From: Acorus gramineus
Taxonomy: Eukaryota; Streptophyta; Magnoliopsida; Acorales; Acoraceae
Direction: 5' to 3'
Length of the DNA: 64,000 nt
Assembly: GCA_030737835.1 (NCBI GenBank)
Contig: JAUJYN010000017.1
Span: forward strand, 2,976,001 to 3,040,000
Shown: piece by piece, positions 33,974 to 45,685 of the stretch
How positions within the stretch are numbered: position 1 is the stretch's first letter
How the letters are laid out: the number at the start of each line of letters is the position of its first letter
Notes under the pieces: model-generated
What the model saw: the letters and a program-made list of their open reading frames with translations, nothing else
Database searches by the model: none
Told to the model about the DNA's origin: nothing
Translations under genes and position numbers: made by a program

Positions 33974-35722
33974 GTGATGCGAGATTTTGAGCAGCTAACG
34001 CAGGGCTCCATGTCAGTCGTTGATTACTCTACACGTTTCACGAGGCTTTCTCGGTTCGCCCCCGCCTTAGTGATGGATGAGGAGACGCGATGCCGTCGTT
34101 TCGAGATGGGTCTCATTAGCACCATCAGGGTGCACGTCACCTCACAGGCGTTCTCGAGGTACTCAGACTTGGTGTCTCGTGCGAGGACAGTTGAGCGAGA
34201 CCTTGGGGTTCCTTTGGGGGTTCAAACCCCTTCTGCAGACCAGAGGCCCCCCAGGAGCCAGGACCAGGGACGTCGCAAGAGCAAGCGGCCCCGCTTTGAT
34301 CAGCCAGCGGCCGCCGCTACTCTAGTCAATGTGGTGCCAGTGCGGGGTCCAACACCCATTGCTGCAGTACCAATCCAGGCTAGGCAACCAGAGACGCGAC
34401 GTTGTTACCATTGCCAGCGGGTCAGACATATTTCCTATGATTGCCCTGATGCTGGCCGACCCCCTGTGCCTCGACAGCAGCCGCAGCAGCAGCTTCAGCA
34501 GCAACCGTGCCCACAGCTACAGCAGCCACAGGGTGGTCGAGTTGACCAGAGGAGGCAGCCAGGGCAGCCTGCGAGGCGTGCCCCTGCTCCTCAGCCGCAG
34601 CTTGTTCAGGGTCGTGTTGCAGCACTTACAGCCGAGGAGGCGCAGGCTTCGGGTAGCGTTGTCCGAGGTATTGTTCTGATCTCCCAGCTTCCTGCATATG
34701 TGCTATTTGATTCCGGAGCCACGCACTCGTTCGTGTCCCCCATTTTTGCGAGACGGATGGGCGTGGTGTCCGCCCCTCTTGAGGTTATGCTGGAGATATC
34801 ATTGCCCGTCGGAGACCGTATTCTCCTCCGTTCTGTTTACTGGGGGTGTACCGTGGCGATTGCGGAGCATGAGTTTCCATTAGAGTTGGTAGAGCTCGCC
34901 ATGACGGACTTCGATGCCATCCTGGGAATGGATTGGCTCTCAGCTAGCCACGCCAGTATCGACTGTTTTGCGAAGTCGGTGTCTTTCCACATCCCTGGTC
35001 GGAGATCTTTCCAGTTCATGGGCGATCGGGACATAGCCCCTTTGGGGTTCGTGTCATCCATCCAGGCGTGGAGACTCCTTCAAGGAGGATGTGAGGGTTT
35101 TCCAACGTACATTGCTGAGGAGGATGCACCACTATGGGCAGATATCAGTCAGACTCGGGTCGTGGTGGAATATCCAGAGGTTTTTCCTGATGATCTTCTG
35201 GGACTACCACCGGATCGCGCGATCGAGTTTGAGATTAATCTAATTCTGGGGACCGAGCTGATTTCGAGAGCTCCGTACCGGATGGCCCCAGCAGAGCTGA
35301 AGGTGCTCAAGGAGCAACTGGAAGAGTTGCTCGAGAAGGGCTTCGCACGTCCGAGTGTCTCTCCGTGGGGAGCCCCTGTTTTGTTCGTTCGGAAGAAGGA
35401 CGGTTCGCTGCGTCTTTGTATTGATTACAGGCAGCTGAACAAGCGGACCGTGAAGAACAAGTACCCCTTGCCGCGGATTGACGATCTGTTTGACCAGCTC
35501 CAGGGAGCGTGTGTCTTTTCAAAGATCGATCTCCGTTCGGGCTACTATCAGCTGAAGATCCGGAGTCGGATATCCGAAGACGGCCTTTCGTACCCGTTAT
35601 GGGCACTACGAGTTCCGAGTACTGCCGTTTGGGTTGACGAATGCGCCGGCGGCTTTCATGGATCTGATGAACCGGGTGTTTTGGCCCTTCCTCGACTCCT
35701 TCGTGGTAGTCTTCATCGATGA
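33974..35722 (+). pseudogene. gag-pol: gag C-terminus, protease and RT N-part of A
   Basis: Gag resumes at [18 protein letters not shown]. The nucleocapsid knuckle is at 34403-34444 (C-X2-C-X4-H-X4-[15 protein letters not shown]), followed by a Gln-rich linker. Protease has the D-S-G loop ([13 protein letters not shown]) at about 34706-34744. RT begins with the YRMAPAEL and [16 protein letters not shown] motifs and [10 protein letters not shown]. Gag and Pol are in one frame with no stop, so the ancestral element made a single polyprotein. A 1-base loss near 35561, just after GYYQLKI, shifts the frame before the RT catalytic loop; the 50-odd residues after it are not RT. Confidence 0.92.
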
Positions 35723-36165
35723 TATTCTGGTGTACTCGAGGAGTCTTGAGGAGCACGCTGACCATCTCCGCACTGTCTTGGAGACTTTGGCCCGACATCA
35801 GTTGTTCGCCAAGTTCAGTAAGTGCGAGTTCTGGTTGGAGCGTATGGCCTTTCTAGGCCACGTGATTTCCGGCGAGGGTATATCTGTGGACCCGGACAAG
35901 ACGCTCGCCGTGTCGAATTGGCGGCGACCGTCGAACCCCACCGAGATTCGGAGCTTCCTGGGTTTGGCGGGTTATTATCGGAGGTTTGTCGAGGGTTTCT
36001 CGAAGATAGCCGTGCCTCTGACCCGCCTCACACGGAAGGATGTCCGGTTCGAGTGGTCCCCATCTTGCGAGGAGAGCTTCCTGGAGTTGAAGCGCAGACT
36101 CACCTCAGCGCCAGTTCTTACCATTCCGTTTGGGAGTGGTGGGTTCGCAGTCTACTCCGATGCAT
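35565..36165 (+). pseudogene. pol: RT palm and connection of A
   Basis: The RT frame resumes in a different register after the break at about 35561. It carries the catalytic [11 protein letters not shown] loop (Asp-Asp at 35718-35723), [24 protein letters not shown] and the WSPSCEESF region leading into RNase H. A second 1-base loss near 36165, in the YSDAS motif of RNase H, ends the correct frame. The reading frame open around it spans 35634-36203. RT would copy element RNA into DNA in virus-like particles. Confidence 0.9.
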
Positions 36166-37196
36166 CGGCTGGGTTTGGGTTGCGTCCTGATGCAGTACGG
36201 TAAGGTTGTGGCTTATGCGTCGCGTCAGTTGAAGCCCCATGAGCAGAATTACCCCACCCACGATTTGGAGTTAGCAGCGATCATCTTTGCGCTGAAGATG
36301 TGGAGGCACTACCTCTATGGCGAGGAGTTCGAGCTCTTCACGGATCACAAGAGCCTGACTTACTTGCAGTCCCAGCCGGAGCTCAACATGCGTCAGCGAC
36401 GTTGGGTCGAGTTCCTGAAGGACTATGACTGTGACATCGCTTACCATCCGGGTAAGGCGAATGTCGTGGTCGATGCTCTCAGCAGGCAGCCCTTGGGCAT
36501 GGCCGCCCACTTGGCTGTACGTCGTTGGAGGCTTCTGGAGGAGGCCGCTTGCTGGATCAGCGTTCGAGAGACGCCTGCGGGTGGCTTTTTGGCCAGGCTA
36601 GTGGTGCAGCCCGTTCTTCTCGACAAGATCCGCACGGCTCAGGGGCAGGATCCTCACTTTCTAGTCCTCTCTGAAGGCGTCGCCCAGGGCGAGCGTCCGG
36701 ACTACCAGATTCGCGAGGACGGAATCCTGCGGTTCAGAGGTCGGGTATGCATTCCTGACGACGCAGAGCTGAAGCAGAAGATCTTGGACGAGGCCCATCG
36801 TTCGAGGTACACAGTGCATCCTGGTGGCACGAAGATGTACAGGGGCCTTCGTCGTGGCTACTAGTGGCGCGGGATGAAGGCGGATATTGGCCGTTTCGTT
36901 GCCCGTTGCTTGGTATGCCAGCAGGTGAAGTCGGAACATCAGCGTCCTGCGGGGAAGCTGCAGTCCATTGAGATTCCTCAGTGGAAGTGGGAGCAGATCA
37001 CCATGGACTTCGTTTCGGGTTTGCCGAGGTCACGTTCGGGTCGCGATGCCATCTGGGTAATCGTCGATCGACTGACTAAGTCCGCTCATTTCCTCCCCAT
37101 TCGACTAACCGATTCTCTGGACACCCTGGCACAGTTGTTTGTCTCTGAGATTGTTCGTCTCCATGGCACTCCAGTCAGCATCATTTCTGATAGAGA
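36166..37196 (+). pseudogene. pol: RNase H and integrase N-part of A
   Basis: After the second shift the frame holds RNase H motifs ([42 protein letters not shown]) and then the linker and integrase zinc-binding region. A TAG at 36862-36864 replaces a Trp codon in RRGYWW (G to A on this strand, C to T in CHG context on the other). The same frame continues through CLVCQQVK, completing the H2C2 zinc site, and the first core Asp in MDFVSGLP to the second Asp in ISDRD near 37190. A 2-base loss there shifts the frame. Confidence 0.88.
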
Positions 37197-38044
37197 CGAG
37201 GTTTACTTCGAGGTTCTGGCGCAGCCTCCAGCACGCCCTTGGTACGAACCTCCACTTCAGTACAGCGTTTCATCCGCAGACGGACGGCCAGTCAGAGAGG
37301 ACGATACAGACCCTGGAGGACATGCTGTGAGCTTGCGTTCTCGACTTTGGGGGAAGTTGGGAGAGGCATCTCTCGTTGGTGGAGTTCGCCTACAACAACA
37401 GCTACCACTCGAGTATTCGGATGGCACCATATGAAGCGCTCTATGGCCGCAGCTGCAGGTCCCCCTTGTGTTGGGACGAGGTCGGAGAGCGCCAGTTGGA
37501 GGGACCAGAGATCGTCCACCAGACCTCAGAGATGGTCAAGACGATTCGTGAGCGTATCCGAATCGCTCAGAGCCGTCAGAAGAGCTACGCCGATCGTCGT
37601 CGCCGTGAGCTCGCCTTCGAGGTTGGTGACCATGTTTTCCTGAAGGTGTCCCCGACGAAGGGCATCTTCCGTTTTGGTGTGCGGGGCAAGTTGAGTCCGC
37701 GTTACATAGGGCCGTTTCTCATCCTTGAGCGGATTGGAGAGGTGGCCTATCGCATAGCCCTGCCCCCACAGTTGGCTCAAGCCCATGACGTCTTCCATGT
37801 CTCACAGCTGAGGCGTTACGTCCACGATCCTACTCACGTTATTCCGTTCGAGCCGCTCGTCTTCGAGCCGGACTTGTCATTCGTGGAGCAGCCGATCGAG
37901 ATCCTGGACCGACGCGAGAAGAGGCTCCGCACCAAGACCGTCCAGTTGGTTAAGGTGCGATGGCAGCACCGTTCAGGTGCCGAGGCCACTTGGGAGCGTG
38001 AGGACGCCATGCGTGACGCATATCCACATCTTTTCCCTTCCTAG
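37197..38044 (+). pseudogene. pol: Integrase core end, GPF/Y and chromodomain of A
   Basis: The frame from about 37200 has [17 protein letters not shown] and the third core residue in [13 protein letters not shown] at 37328-37330 replaces CGA (CG-context C to T). The same frame continues through LVEFAYNNSYHSS, the GPFLILERIG module (GPF/Y) and a C-terminal chromodomain (EQPIEILDRR to ATWEREDAM) to a stop at 38042-38044. Chromodomains of this type are thought to steer integration to heterochromatin, in keeping with the nested setting here. Confidence 0.88.
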
Positions 38045-38080
38045 ATGTTTTTCTATTAAATTTTGTGGACAAAATTTCCT

Positions 38081-38093
38081 AAGGGGGGAAGAA
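38081..38093 (+). other. Polypurine tract of A
   Basis: AAGGGGGGAAGAA directly before the 3' LTR. It follows the TTTTGTGGACAAAATTTCCT stretch shared with V and C. Confidence 0.85.
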
Positions 38094-40708
38094 TGTAATA
38101 TATGAGTCACTTTTTAGCCTATTGGTCACATTTGAGTCAATTCTGGCAGTTTTCCAATTTTTCTTTTTCGATCGGAGCCGCTAAAATTTTGGACTTTTAG
38201 CTATCTGTGTGAGTTCAAGTACTCCGATTGAAAATCTAGCTGCATGTTATGGGTCCTGGTACCAGTTGGTATTGGCCTCAGAAATTTCATCGAGTTCTGG
38301 ATACGTTTCAGAAAATTTTGCAGTTCCGAATCGTATCCGGGTTTTGACCGATTTTGAAGTGTCAAGGATGACTTTGACCAAGTCAACGAAGACCTTGACT
38401 AGTCAAAGATGACCTTTGACTAGTCAAGGGTTTTTGTTTGGTAGTTTGGTTGGGTTGACTCAAAGTCAATCCCCACCCACCCCCTTTTTCACCATTTAAT
38501 GTGTGTGTGTGTGTGTGTGTGTGTGTACACTATATGTGGGCATCCCCTTCTTATCCTCTCCCTCTCACTCTCTCCTTCACTCCCTGGTTTTCTTTGTTTT
38601 GTGTGTTAAATAAAAGAAGAACAAGAAGGAGAAGACGAAACATTAAAAGGAAAAGAGAAAGGTATGTGTGTGCAAGCTTTGGGTGTTGTTGTTGTGTTCT
38701 TTTCTCTCTAGCTCCCTCTCATGCCTCCCCCCCCCCCCCCAACCCCTGATTTCAGCCATTAAAGGCTTGAGGAGTGGCTGAGAAGGTGGTGGTGTTGGTG
38801 GTAGCGGTTGAGGTGGTTTGGTGCGCCAAGGGCACCCGATTTCCTCCCCTTTCTTTCCCCACCTTGGGTAAGCTCTCCTCCTCCCTTATCCTTGTTTAAA
38901 TGTTTGATAAGTGCTCTTAGGGTGTTCATGTATGCCATGCATAGGGTTTAGGGTGGGTGTGTGGGCTGAGGAGGGGGTGGGGGAGGTTTGGGCGCGCGCG
39001 CGGGGCCATCCGCGCGCGTGCGCGCGCGTCTGCGCGCGTAGAGGGGTGCTGGCGCGCGCAGTCGGGCGCGCTGGCGGGCGTTCGAGCGTGCGCGGGGTAC
39101 TGGGCGGGCGCGCAGTGCGCGCGGGCGCGCGCGAGCATGCGCGCACGCGCGGTAACGCGTCTGGGCCGTGCGGCAGTGCGCCAAGGGTGCGGGGGCGCGT
39201 GCGTGCGTGCGTATGCGCGCGTACGCGTGCGGGGGGCCATGCGTGTGGCTGCCCGAGGGTTCGGGTAGGTGTCGGGGCACTCGGACTTGCGTGCGTACGT
39301 GCGTACTCGCATGCGTGCGAGCCCGTATGCATGCTTGTCCGAGTTTTTGGCATTTCTAGTAAATTCCATGTATATTTGTGTAGTTATACTCACCATATTG
39401 AATGCCCTTGTCTTGCAGATCTTGGCGAACGGTTCCGCAACGACCCGGGTTGCGGTGAGTGGGTCAATCCAACCCAGTAGGGAGGCGTTCGATGCACGTA
39501 GGCGTGCATTGCCCTCCCCTAGGGCACCATAACTACATATTAACTTGTGTGAATGAAAACTATGTTAATGCATGCTTTGCTATGATGTAACCATACCATG
39601 TTAGACATTGTATGCTAGGGATATACATCCATGTATCATGTATAGAGGCCCATACATGCCTAGACACCATGTCCCATGCTTGAAAAGCCTTGATCTATGC
39701 ATGTTTCCCATTTAGTTTAATTTAATTAAATCAAAATGAGAATATGTTAGTATAAGCATGCCTTAGAAAATATTATAACCTTGTTATTATAATGTATGTT
39801 TTTCCCCGCATCTTAGTTATGCGCCCTGGAGGAATTCTTGAGAATTCATTACCTTAGTAGTGTTAGTAATCGTTGTCGACGGATCCAAGAGGATCGTATC
39901 CGTGAGAGTAGGTTGTTTTCTCCCCTTCGTTGGATCCGAGTAGGAACTAACCGGGTTGAGAAAAGCCGTCCTGACAGAGGGCTCCCATCGGTAGGTACTA
40001 CCGATGCATTCGGGAATGTACTGACCATGGGAGTATACCAGGTAGAGGCTACCCGGGGAAAGGGCTACCGGTGGACCAAGGGTGTGGAGCAGTCTAATCT
40101 GTCCCAAAAGTCCTATGTCACCTCTAAAGGGTGAGGGTGAGGGTGGGGTGGGTCGGCGACGCTACGACCCACCAATTTGTGCAGTTACTCCCATTTTGGG
40201 ACTTTAATTATTTTAAGGTTAATATGAGTTGTGTTGCATAGATTGTGCCATTCACTGAGCGTGTGGCTCACCCCTCTCATATCTTTCCCTCATATCTTTT
40301 CCTCCAGTTGTTACTGAGTCGGATCTGAAGGAGGAGCTCCCCGAGGCATCACATCAGTAGCGGAGCAGCGTTCGCGTTTTGGGTTCTGCGAGTGAGAGGC
40401 CATCAGCATCCCCTTCTTTTTGCTATGTATTGTTATTCGTGCTTGGTCACAATACTTGTATATGGATGTCTTTGTTTATATTGGCTCTCACAGGACAGTT
40501 GATTATGTATTCTGGTCTGTAATATGTCTTTGAATTACAGACTCAGTCGTTTAAGCTTCCGCTATATGTATATATATTATGTCAGCTACATTGTTAATTG
40601 TGTTATTATCTTCGAGGTTGTTTAGAGTCTTTTATTGATCTCCTGTATGGACTGCTAATATTATATATATTTGCCACGTATCGGGGACGGCCGCCCTGGG
40701 GCGTGACA
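38094..40708 (+). repeat. 3' LTR of A
   Basis: 2615 bp, starting TGTAATATATGAGTCAC. W-boxes 38344-38469, GT run 38501-38526, C run near 38728-38740, GC-rich block about 38980-39270, cassette 39419-39454, G-rich GGGTGAGGGTGAGGGTGGGG at about 40130-40149. Outside the GC block it is close to the 5' LTR. TTTCCCTCATATC is duplicated near 40275-40300. Confidence 0.93.
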
Positions 40709-40727
40709 AAAGTAACCGCCCCATACC

Positions 40728-40969
40728 GGGCGGGTAGTTTTAACTAGCCGCCCCCCTGACTAACCACAAACCACCTTCTTTGATGAGACATAAACCAGGC
40801 ATGATTGCGGCGGATTGTCCCTTCTAACCGCCCCATCTCAGCCGGTTCAACCCCAATAGCCGATCTAAGCCACTGCTTATCAGAGACAGGACGTTTGGCA
40901 TGTCATGATGAGGGCGGCTACTTGAGAGTAGCCGCCCCTCACTGGGCGGCTAGTCTCAACTAGCCGCCC
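40728..40969. repeat. Hairpin series in element B promoter region
   Basis: Three hairpins of like sequence: 40728-40753 (GGGCGGGTAGT, 4-base loop, ACTAGCCGCCC, one mismatch), 40912-40937 (GGGCGGCTACT, TGAG loop, AGTAGCCGCCC, perfect 11-bp stem) and 40944-40969 (GGGCGGCTAGT, CTCA loop, ACTAGCCGCCC, perfect 11-bp stem). A fourth, imperfect one was split by A. They lie 110 to 350 bp upstream of the TATA box. Confidence 0.8.
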
Positions 40970-41079
40970 CTCATCTGGACACTGTCAGAAAATAAAGATT
41001 TAATGAAAGGTCAAATCAAGCACCTTATTACCCATTTTGATCTATTGTCCAATGGACACTCCCATGCCCCTTTTTTTAC

Positions 41080-41087
41080 TATAAATA
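41080..41087 (+). promoter_or_regulatory. TATA box of element B
   Basis: TATAAATA in CTATAAATAAGGGGC, downstream of the hairpins. A start of transcription about 30 bases further (near CACTTCTTCATCTCAGCC) would give a leader rich in A and C. Confidence 0.6.
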
Positions 41088-41688
41088 AGGGGCTCCTAGC
41101 ACTTCTTCATCTCAGCCATAAGCATCAATAACCCACAATCAATCATCCACTCACAAATCAACACATATCCCTTCCTCATTTCAAAACCATTGAGAGAGAA
41201 AGTGAGAGAGAAACCCATTTCCTACACCAAATCACTCTCCAAAACCCAAGTTAAACCCAGCTTAACCTCTGCCAAACACCCAAATCAAACCCTACCAAGG
41301 TTCTGCCCAAATTGAACCAGACACCAGGCACCAATCGGCTAAACACTACTAGCCGGCCCTTCCCCTAGCCCACCTGAGCCGCAATTCTCCTTTAGTCAAG
41401 TTCTCGAAGCAGAAGAGGTTCCCTGTCTTCACTTTTGTGTACGGCATGCCAGTGTCTCAGAGCGGAGACCCCACGAACTCCCCACGAAGGCTATCAAATC
41501 CACCCCAACTTTTTCAGCTTTTTGAGAAAAGCAGGTGGCGATCACAACAACCCCTGAATCCTCCTGAGGATTTGTCTGTCGCCTCAATCAGGAACGAAAA
41601 ACCAACCCACCACCTCTTCCAAGAGATGATACGACCGAGCCTGCCAAGGCGCAGCTCTCCGGATCCGAGCCTCCGAAAACCCCCCACA

Positions 41689-44600
41689 TGTCACGCCCCA
41701 GGGCGGCCGTCCCCGAGACGTGGCAATAATAAAATATCAGCTATCAATACCTGAGGTCAATAAAGACTCCAACAACAACACACAAGGTGGCAAAGCAAGG
41801 ATAATGATAACTGACTGAAAAGCGGAAGCATAATATATAAACAATGTCTGTAAACCAAAACATTATTACAGACTCGAATACACAATCACTGTCCTGTGAG
41901 AGCCAAGTCTAGACCAAAGAAAAATACAACCTGTGCCACATGCACGATTTACAATACATACATGACTCTAGGACTGCTGACAGCCTCGCACTCGCCACCC
42001 GCCGGAAGAACGCTCCACGCCCATAAGACCATGCCACAGGGAAGCTCCAACTCCACGCCCAACACTGCCCCTGAAAAGAAACAGTATGCGAGGGGTGAGC
42101 TACAAGCTCAGTGAGTGGCTGGAAACCAATCACCATACAACAGTTCAATACATAAGCACTTTCCTTTCAAGGAAACATGGGTGGAAACCCATGGATAACA
42201 GGGTCACGCGGCAGCGCGACCAACCTCACCTCACCCTCACTCCCGGAGGGAGACTCTTGGGACTTTTGGGGAGAGACCATACCGTTGGTCGAGGAGACCC
42301 GGGATTACTGGTCTACACAACACTACTGGATCATCTACATCGAGTTAACCGCCCAACGATGTCTTTCAACATCGATACACAATCGGACCCAACAACTATG
42401 GAATGGACGAACAACGAATGGGTCACGCGGCGATGTGTTTTCACCTCATCCTCACCCTCACCCCCCTTAGAGGTGACATAGGACTTTTGGAAGAGACTTA
42501 GACTACTCTACACCCTTGGTCCACCGGTAGTCCTTTCCCCCGCGTAGCCTCTACCTGGTATACTCCCACTATCAGTACGCTTCTGAACGCGTCGATGGTA
42601 CCTACGGATGGGAGCCCTCTGTAAAGACAGCTGTAATCGTCGGGGAGTCCCTACATCGGATCCAACGAAGGGGAGAACGATCCCACGCTCACAACATCAT
42701 TCGTTAACCCTCTCCCGGGTAGCCTCTACCTGGTATACTCCCACGATCAGTACGCTCCCGAATGCATCGGTGGTACCTACGGATGGGAGCCCTCTGTCAG
42801 GACAGCTACAACCCGGGCCCCCTCAACACGGACGACATTGGGAGTAAACATTCCATGTTCGCAAAGCGAACCCAATGGAAAACAACTACTCTGCAATATC
42901 ATTCGTTAACCCTCCCCGGGTAGCCTCTACCTGGTATACTCCCACGATCAGTACGCGCCCGAATGCATCGGTGGTACCTACGGATAGGAGCCCTCTGTCA
43001 GGACAGCTACAACCCGGGCCCCCTCAACACGGACGACACTGGGAGTAAACATTCCATGTTCGCAGAGCGAACCCAATGGAAAACAACTACTCTCGATAAT
43101 CACTTATCGAGATATCGAATACTACTGTACTCCCACACCGTTGCGTTGCTCAGACACAAAGGGGGTTGCCTCTGCTCTCACATAGAAATAATCCCATACG
43201 ATAATGAATTCTCTTGAATTCCAAATGAGTGCATCGCTCGGATGCACGGGGCGATTATATAGCTAGCGCTCTAACTAATAAGGTACAACCCGACAGCGGG
43301 TCATACCCACGCCTATCCCAGATAGGCCTATCAGTTTTTAACATGCGCATATATTTTAGAGGAGAATTTAATCTTAGTTATGTGCATGAACCATATGCAC
43401 AATCATCTAATAATTATAGGGACACTCCCTAACATGGACTACATCATAATAATTCATACAACATGCATACATGGTCATTAATCACATAAGCATACAAAAT
43501 ATGCCCTAACATCCGTTGGATATCGCCAACTTAAAAGAAAGGGTCAAGCGCGATCTCGCGCACTAACAGGTGCATGCCAATATTCCAAACGAACCTGAGT
43601 CGAGTAGGAAATCGCATCTACTTACTCAGTTCGTTCAGAGGGAGAGGGCGAGAGAGATCATCATCTCATGCAGCTGGTCATAGCTTTGCCCCATTAGCAT
43701 GGGCGCAACAGCTATACCACGCCCTCGAGTCTTATCGCAAGGGAATATTAGGCAGGTGCCCGTTATTAACCCAGACTTAATCATACTGTATATTCCCATT
43801 AATATGGTGGGAGTAGTATTACAATACTACCTAAGACATGCCATATTCTATACATCCATACACATTTACAACATACATGCCCATACTAGAGGGGCTCATG
43901 CAACACAATCATTCATACATGAATACAATACATGTATATAAGCCTAGCATGCAAGATATCTACATATTATAGCTTAAGGGGCCCCATCGATGCGCGACGC
44001 GCGTCTACGCGCGTCGAGCGCATCCCGAGAGGGGGGGGATTGGATCGAACCACTCACCATACAACCCGGGACCTCGCGCATCCCATCCGACGAGATCTGC
44101 AAGGTAAGGGCATCAAGCTTGGTGAGTAACATCACAATTTAACACTTAAAAATCATTAGAAATACCAAAGACTTAGACATGCACGCATACGGGCTCGCAC
44201 GCATGCGAGCACGCGCGTACGCACGCATGCCCGGGTGCCCCAGCACCTACCCGAGACCCTGGGCAGCCCCGCGCATGCCCCAGCAGCGCACGCGCGCGTG
44301 CGCACTGGTCCCCCACCCCCGCGCCCAGACGCACGCCCATGCGCACTGCCCCGCGCGCGTGCACGCTCGTGCGCGCGGGCCGCGAGCGGGGGTGTCTGCG
44401 CGCTCGCCTGCGCCTGCCAGTGCCCTTCTGCGCGCGCGCTTGCGCGCGCCCGCGCGTAGACAACCCCAAATGCGCGCCCAGCCAACCCTTACCCCTTTTT
44501 AACCCTCCCCAACCCCTCACACACACTCTAACTCATCTACCTAGCATGCATGACCTCCCCAACCATCCCAATAGCCCTAAAAATCAAAAAGAAGGGGAAG

Positions 44601-45422
44601 AGGACTTACCAAAAGAGGGAAACGGAAAGGGGGAGATGCGGGGCTCTCGACGCTCCAACGGCCACCTCAACCACCACCACCACCACCTCTTCAGCCTCCT
44701 CAGCCTCCTTCTTGGCTGAAAATCAGGGGGGGAAAGTTCATGAAAAGGTGCTTGAGAGAGAGGAGATCAACAACAACAACACCTACACAAACCTGGACTT
44801 GCACTTTCACCTTCTCCTTCTCTTCTCTTTGTGACATTAACACAAACACTTGGGGGGGGGGTGAAAAGAGAGAAGAGAGAGCCAAAAATCCCACGTGGGG
44901 AGTGGGAGGGAGAGAGAGAGAGAGATATTTTGCCCAAATAAATATCTAAAAGAGGGATAGAAATGACCAATTTATCCCTAACTAGAAATTCTGAACACGC
45001 TTCACTAGAACAGCCATAACTTCCTCAATATAGCTCCGAATTACACAATTCAAAATCCGTTAGAAAGCCAAGAAGATTATCTACAACTTTCATGTTTATG
45101 CCAAGATCAAATAATCCTTCCAGCTATTCCGAAATTAGAGCTAAACATAGAACAGGGCTGCTGCCAGAATTTTTCATCCCCGGAGTATACTTGGAAAAAT
45201 ACCCATAACTTTTACTACATGAATCCAGTTGATCTAATTCTACTTTTGTATGAAAGCTAACTCAAAACTGAGCATCTCATAATAAAATCATATTTAAACC
45301 TCTTCATCTTAGATTTTAACAAAATTAAATCCAAATACCAATTCAGAAATACATAATTTCTAGGAGAAAAATTATGTAGCCTAATTGTCAATTAGAGTGC
45401 TCCAATTGACACAGGCATAACA
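41689..45422 (-). mobile_element. Solo LTR X2 (X-type) in element B
   Basis: A 3734-bp reverse LTR from TGTCACGCCCCAGGGCGGCC to GACACAGGCATAACA, with CCACA on both sides (41684-41688, 45423-45427). Uninterrupted sister of X; it confirms the sequence of X across the Y and Z insertion points. It has three tandem copies of the 175-201-bp unit (from 42544, 42719 and 42920), a cassette of 39 bases (44058-44096) and a GC-rich block at about 44170-44480. No primer site or coding region adjoins it. Confidence 0.93.
42544..43030 (-). repeat. Three-copy tandem repeat in LTR X2
   Basis: Segments beginning GTAGCCTCTACCTGGTATAC recur at 42544, 42719 and 42920, each followed by a TACGGATGGGAGCCCTC-like part (one with GATAGGAG). 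Two copies in X, one in most Tekay-type LTRs. Confidence 0.75.
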
Positions 45423-45525
45423 CCACACACACAGACCCCCGAAGGACCAGGAAGAGAGGGAGGAAGGCTTTCCGGAGCACTATCCTACCCCTCGACCACC
45501 CCTCCGAAATCCGATACCGACAGCC

Positions 45526-45544
45526 TGGCGATCACGGTGGGACC
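45526..45544 (+). other. Primer-site-like sequence of element B
   Basis: TGGCGATCACGGTGGGACC resembles the TGGCG-starting primer sites of Tat/Athila-group elements and follows a CA (45521-45522) that could end an LTR. A weaker TGGCGATCACAACAACC occurs at about 41544. The tRNA cannot be named with certainty. Confidence 0.35.
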
Positions 45545-45685
45545 TCCCTCGTGAAAGACAACAAAAGGTAATCCTCTTCTGCTTCCTTCCAATAAACCTG
45601 ACTAGAATGCCATCACCCCTCTAGGAAAACTAGGATTTCTCATCCCTCAAATCTGACCCTCGTCTACTTTGCATTACAACATCCT

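Larger units (their letters stand above)
27434..40708 (+). mobile_element. Retrotransposon A, Tekay-type, decayed, with nested D
   Basis: A 13.3-kb forward element: 5' LTR 27434-30152, primer site 30158-30170, gag-pol 30265-38044, polypurine tract 38081-38093, 3' LTR 38094-40708. AAAGT flanks it (27429-27433, 40709-40713). The polyprotein order gag, protease, RT, RNase H, integrase, chromodomain and the primer site fit the Tekay/Del clade of chromoviruses. An inverted fragment D (30592-33973) sits in gag with loss of about 115 gag codons. Stop codons and frameshifts disable the rest; see the parts. Confidence 0.95.
40714..45525 (+). mobile_element. Element B upstream/LTR region, split by X2
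   Basis: Non-coding sequence of the Tat/Athila-like host between A and its gag, in two parts: 40714-41688 and 45423-45525. It has three hairpins, a TATA box at 41080-41087, then a C- and A-rich leader without clear motifs. The stretch up to a primer-site-like TGGCGATCACGG at 45526 is probably the end of the 5' LTR of B. The LTR limits are uncertain since neither end is matched by a second copy in the window. Confidence 0.5.

Noticed and set aside
34422-34625. Ala/Gln-rich minus-strand frames over the gag-protease linker (also 18062-18268 and 59208-59654)
   Set aside because: They are shadows of CAG-like codon runs in the real Gag-Pol frame.
41400-41688. Possible coding exon (frame 41437-41754)
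   Set aside because: The frame crosses into LTR X2, has no recognised motif, and lies in the untranslated leader of B.
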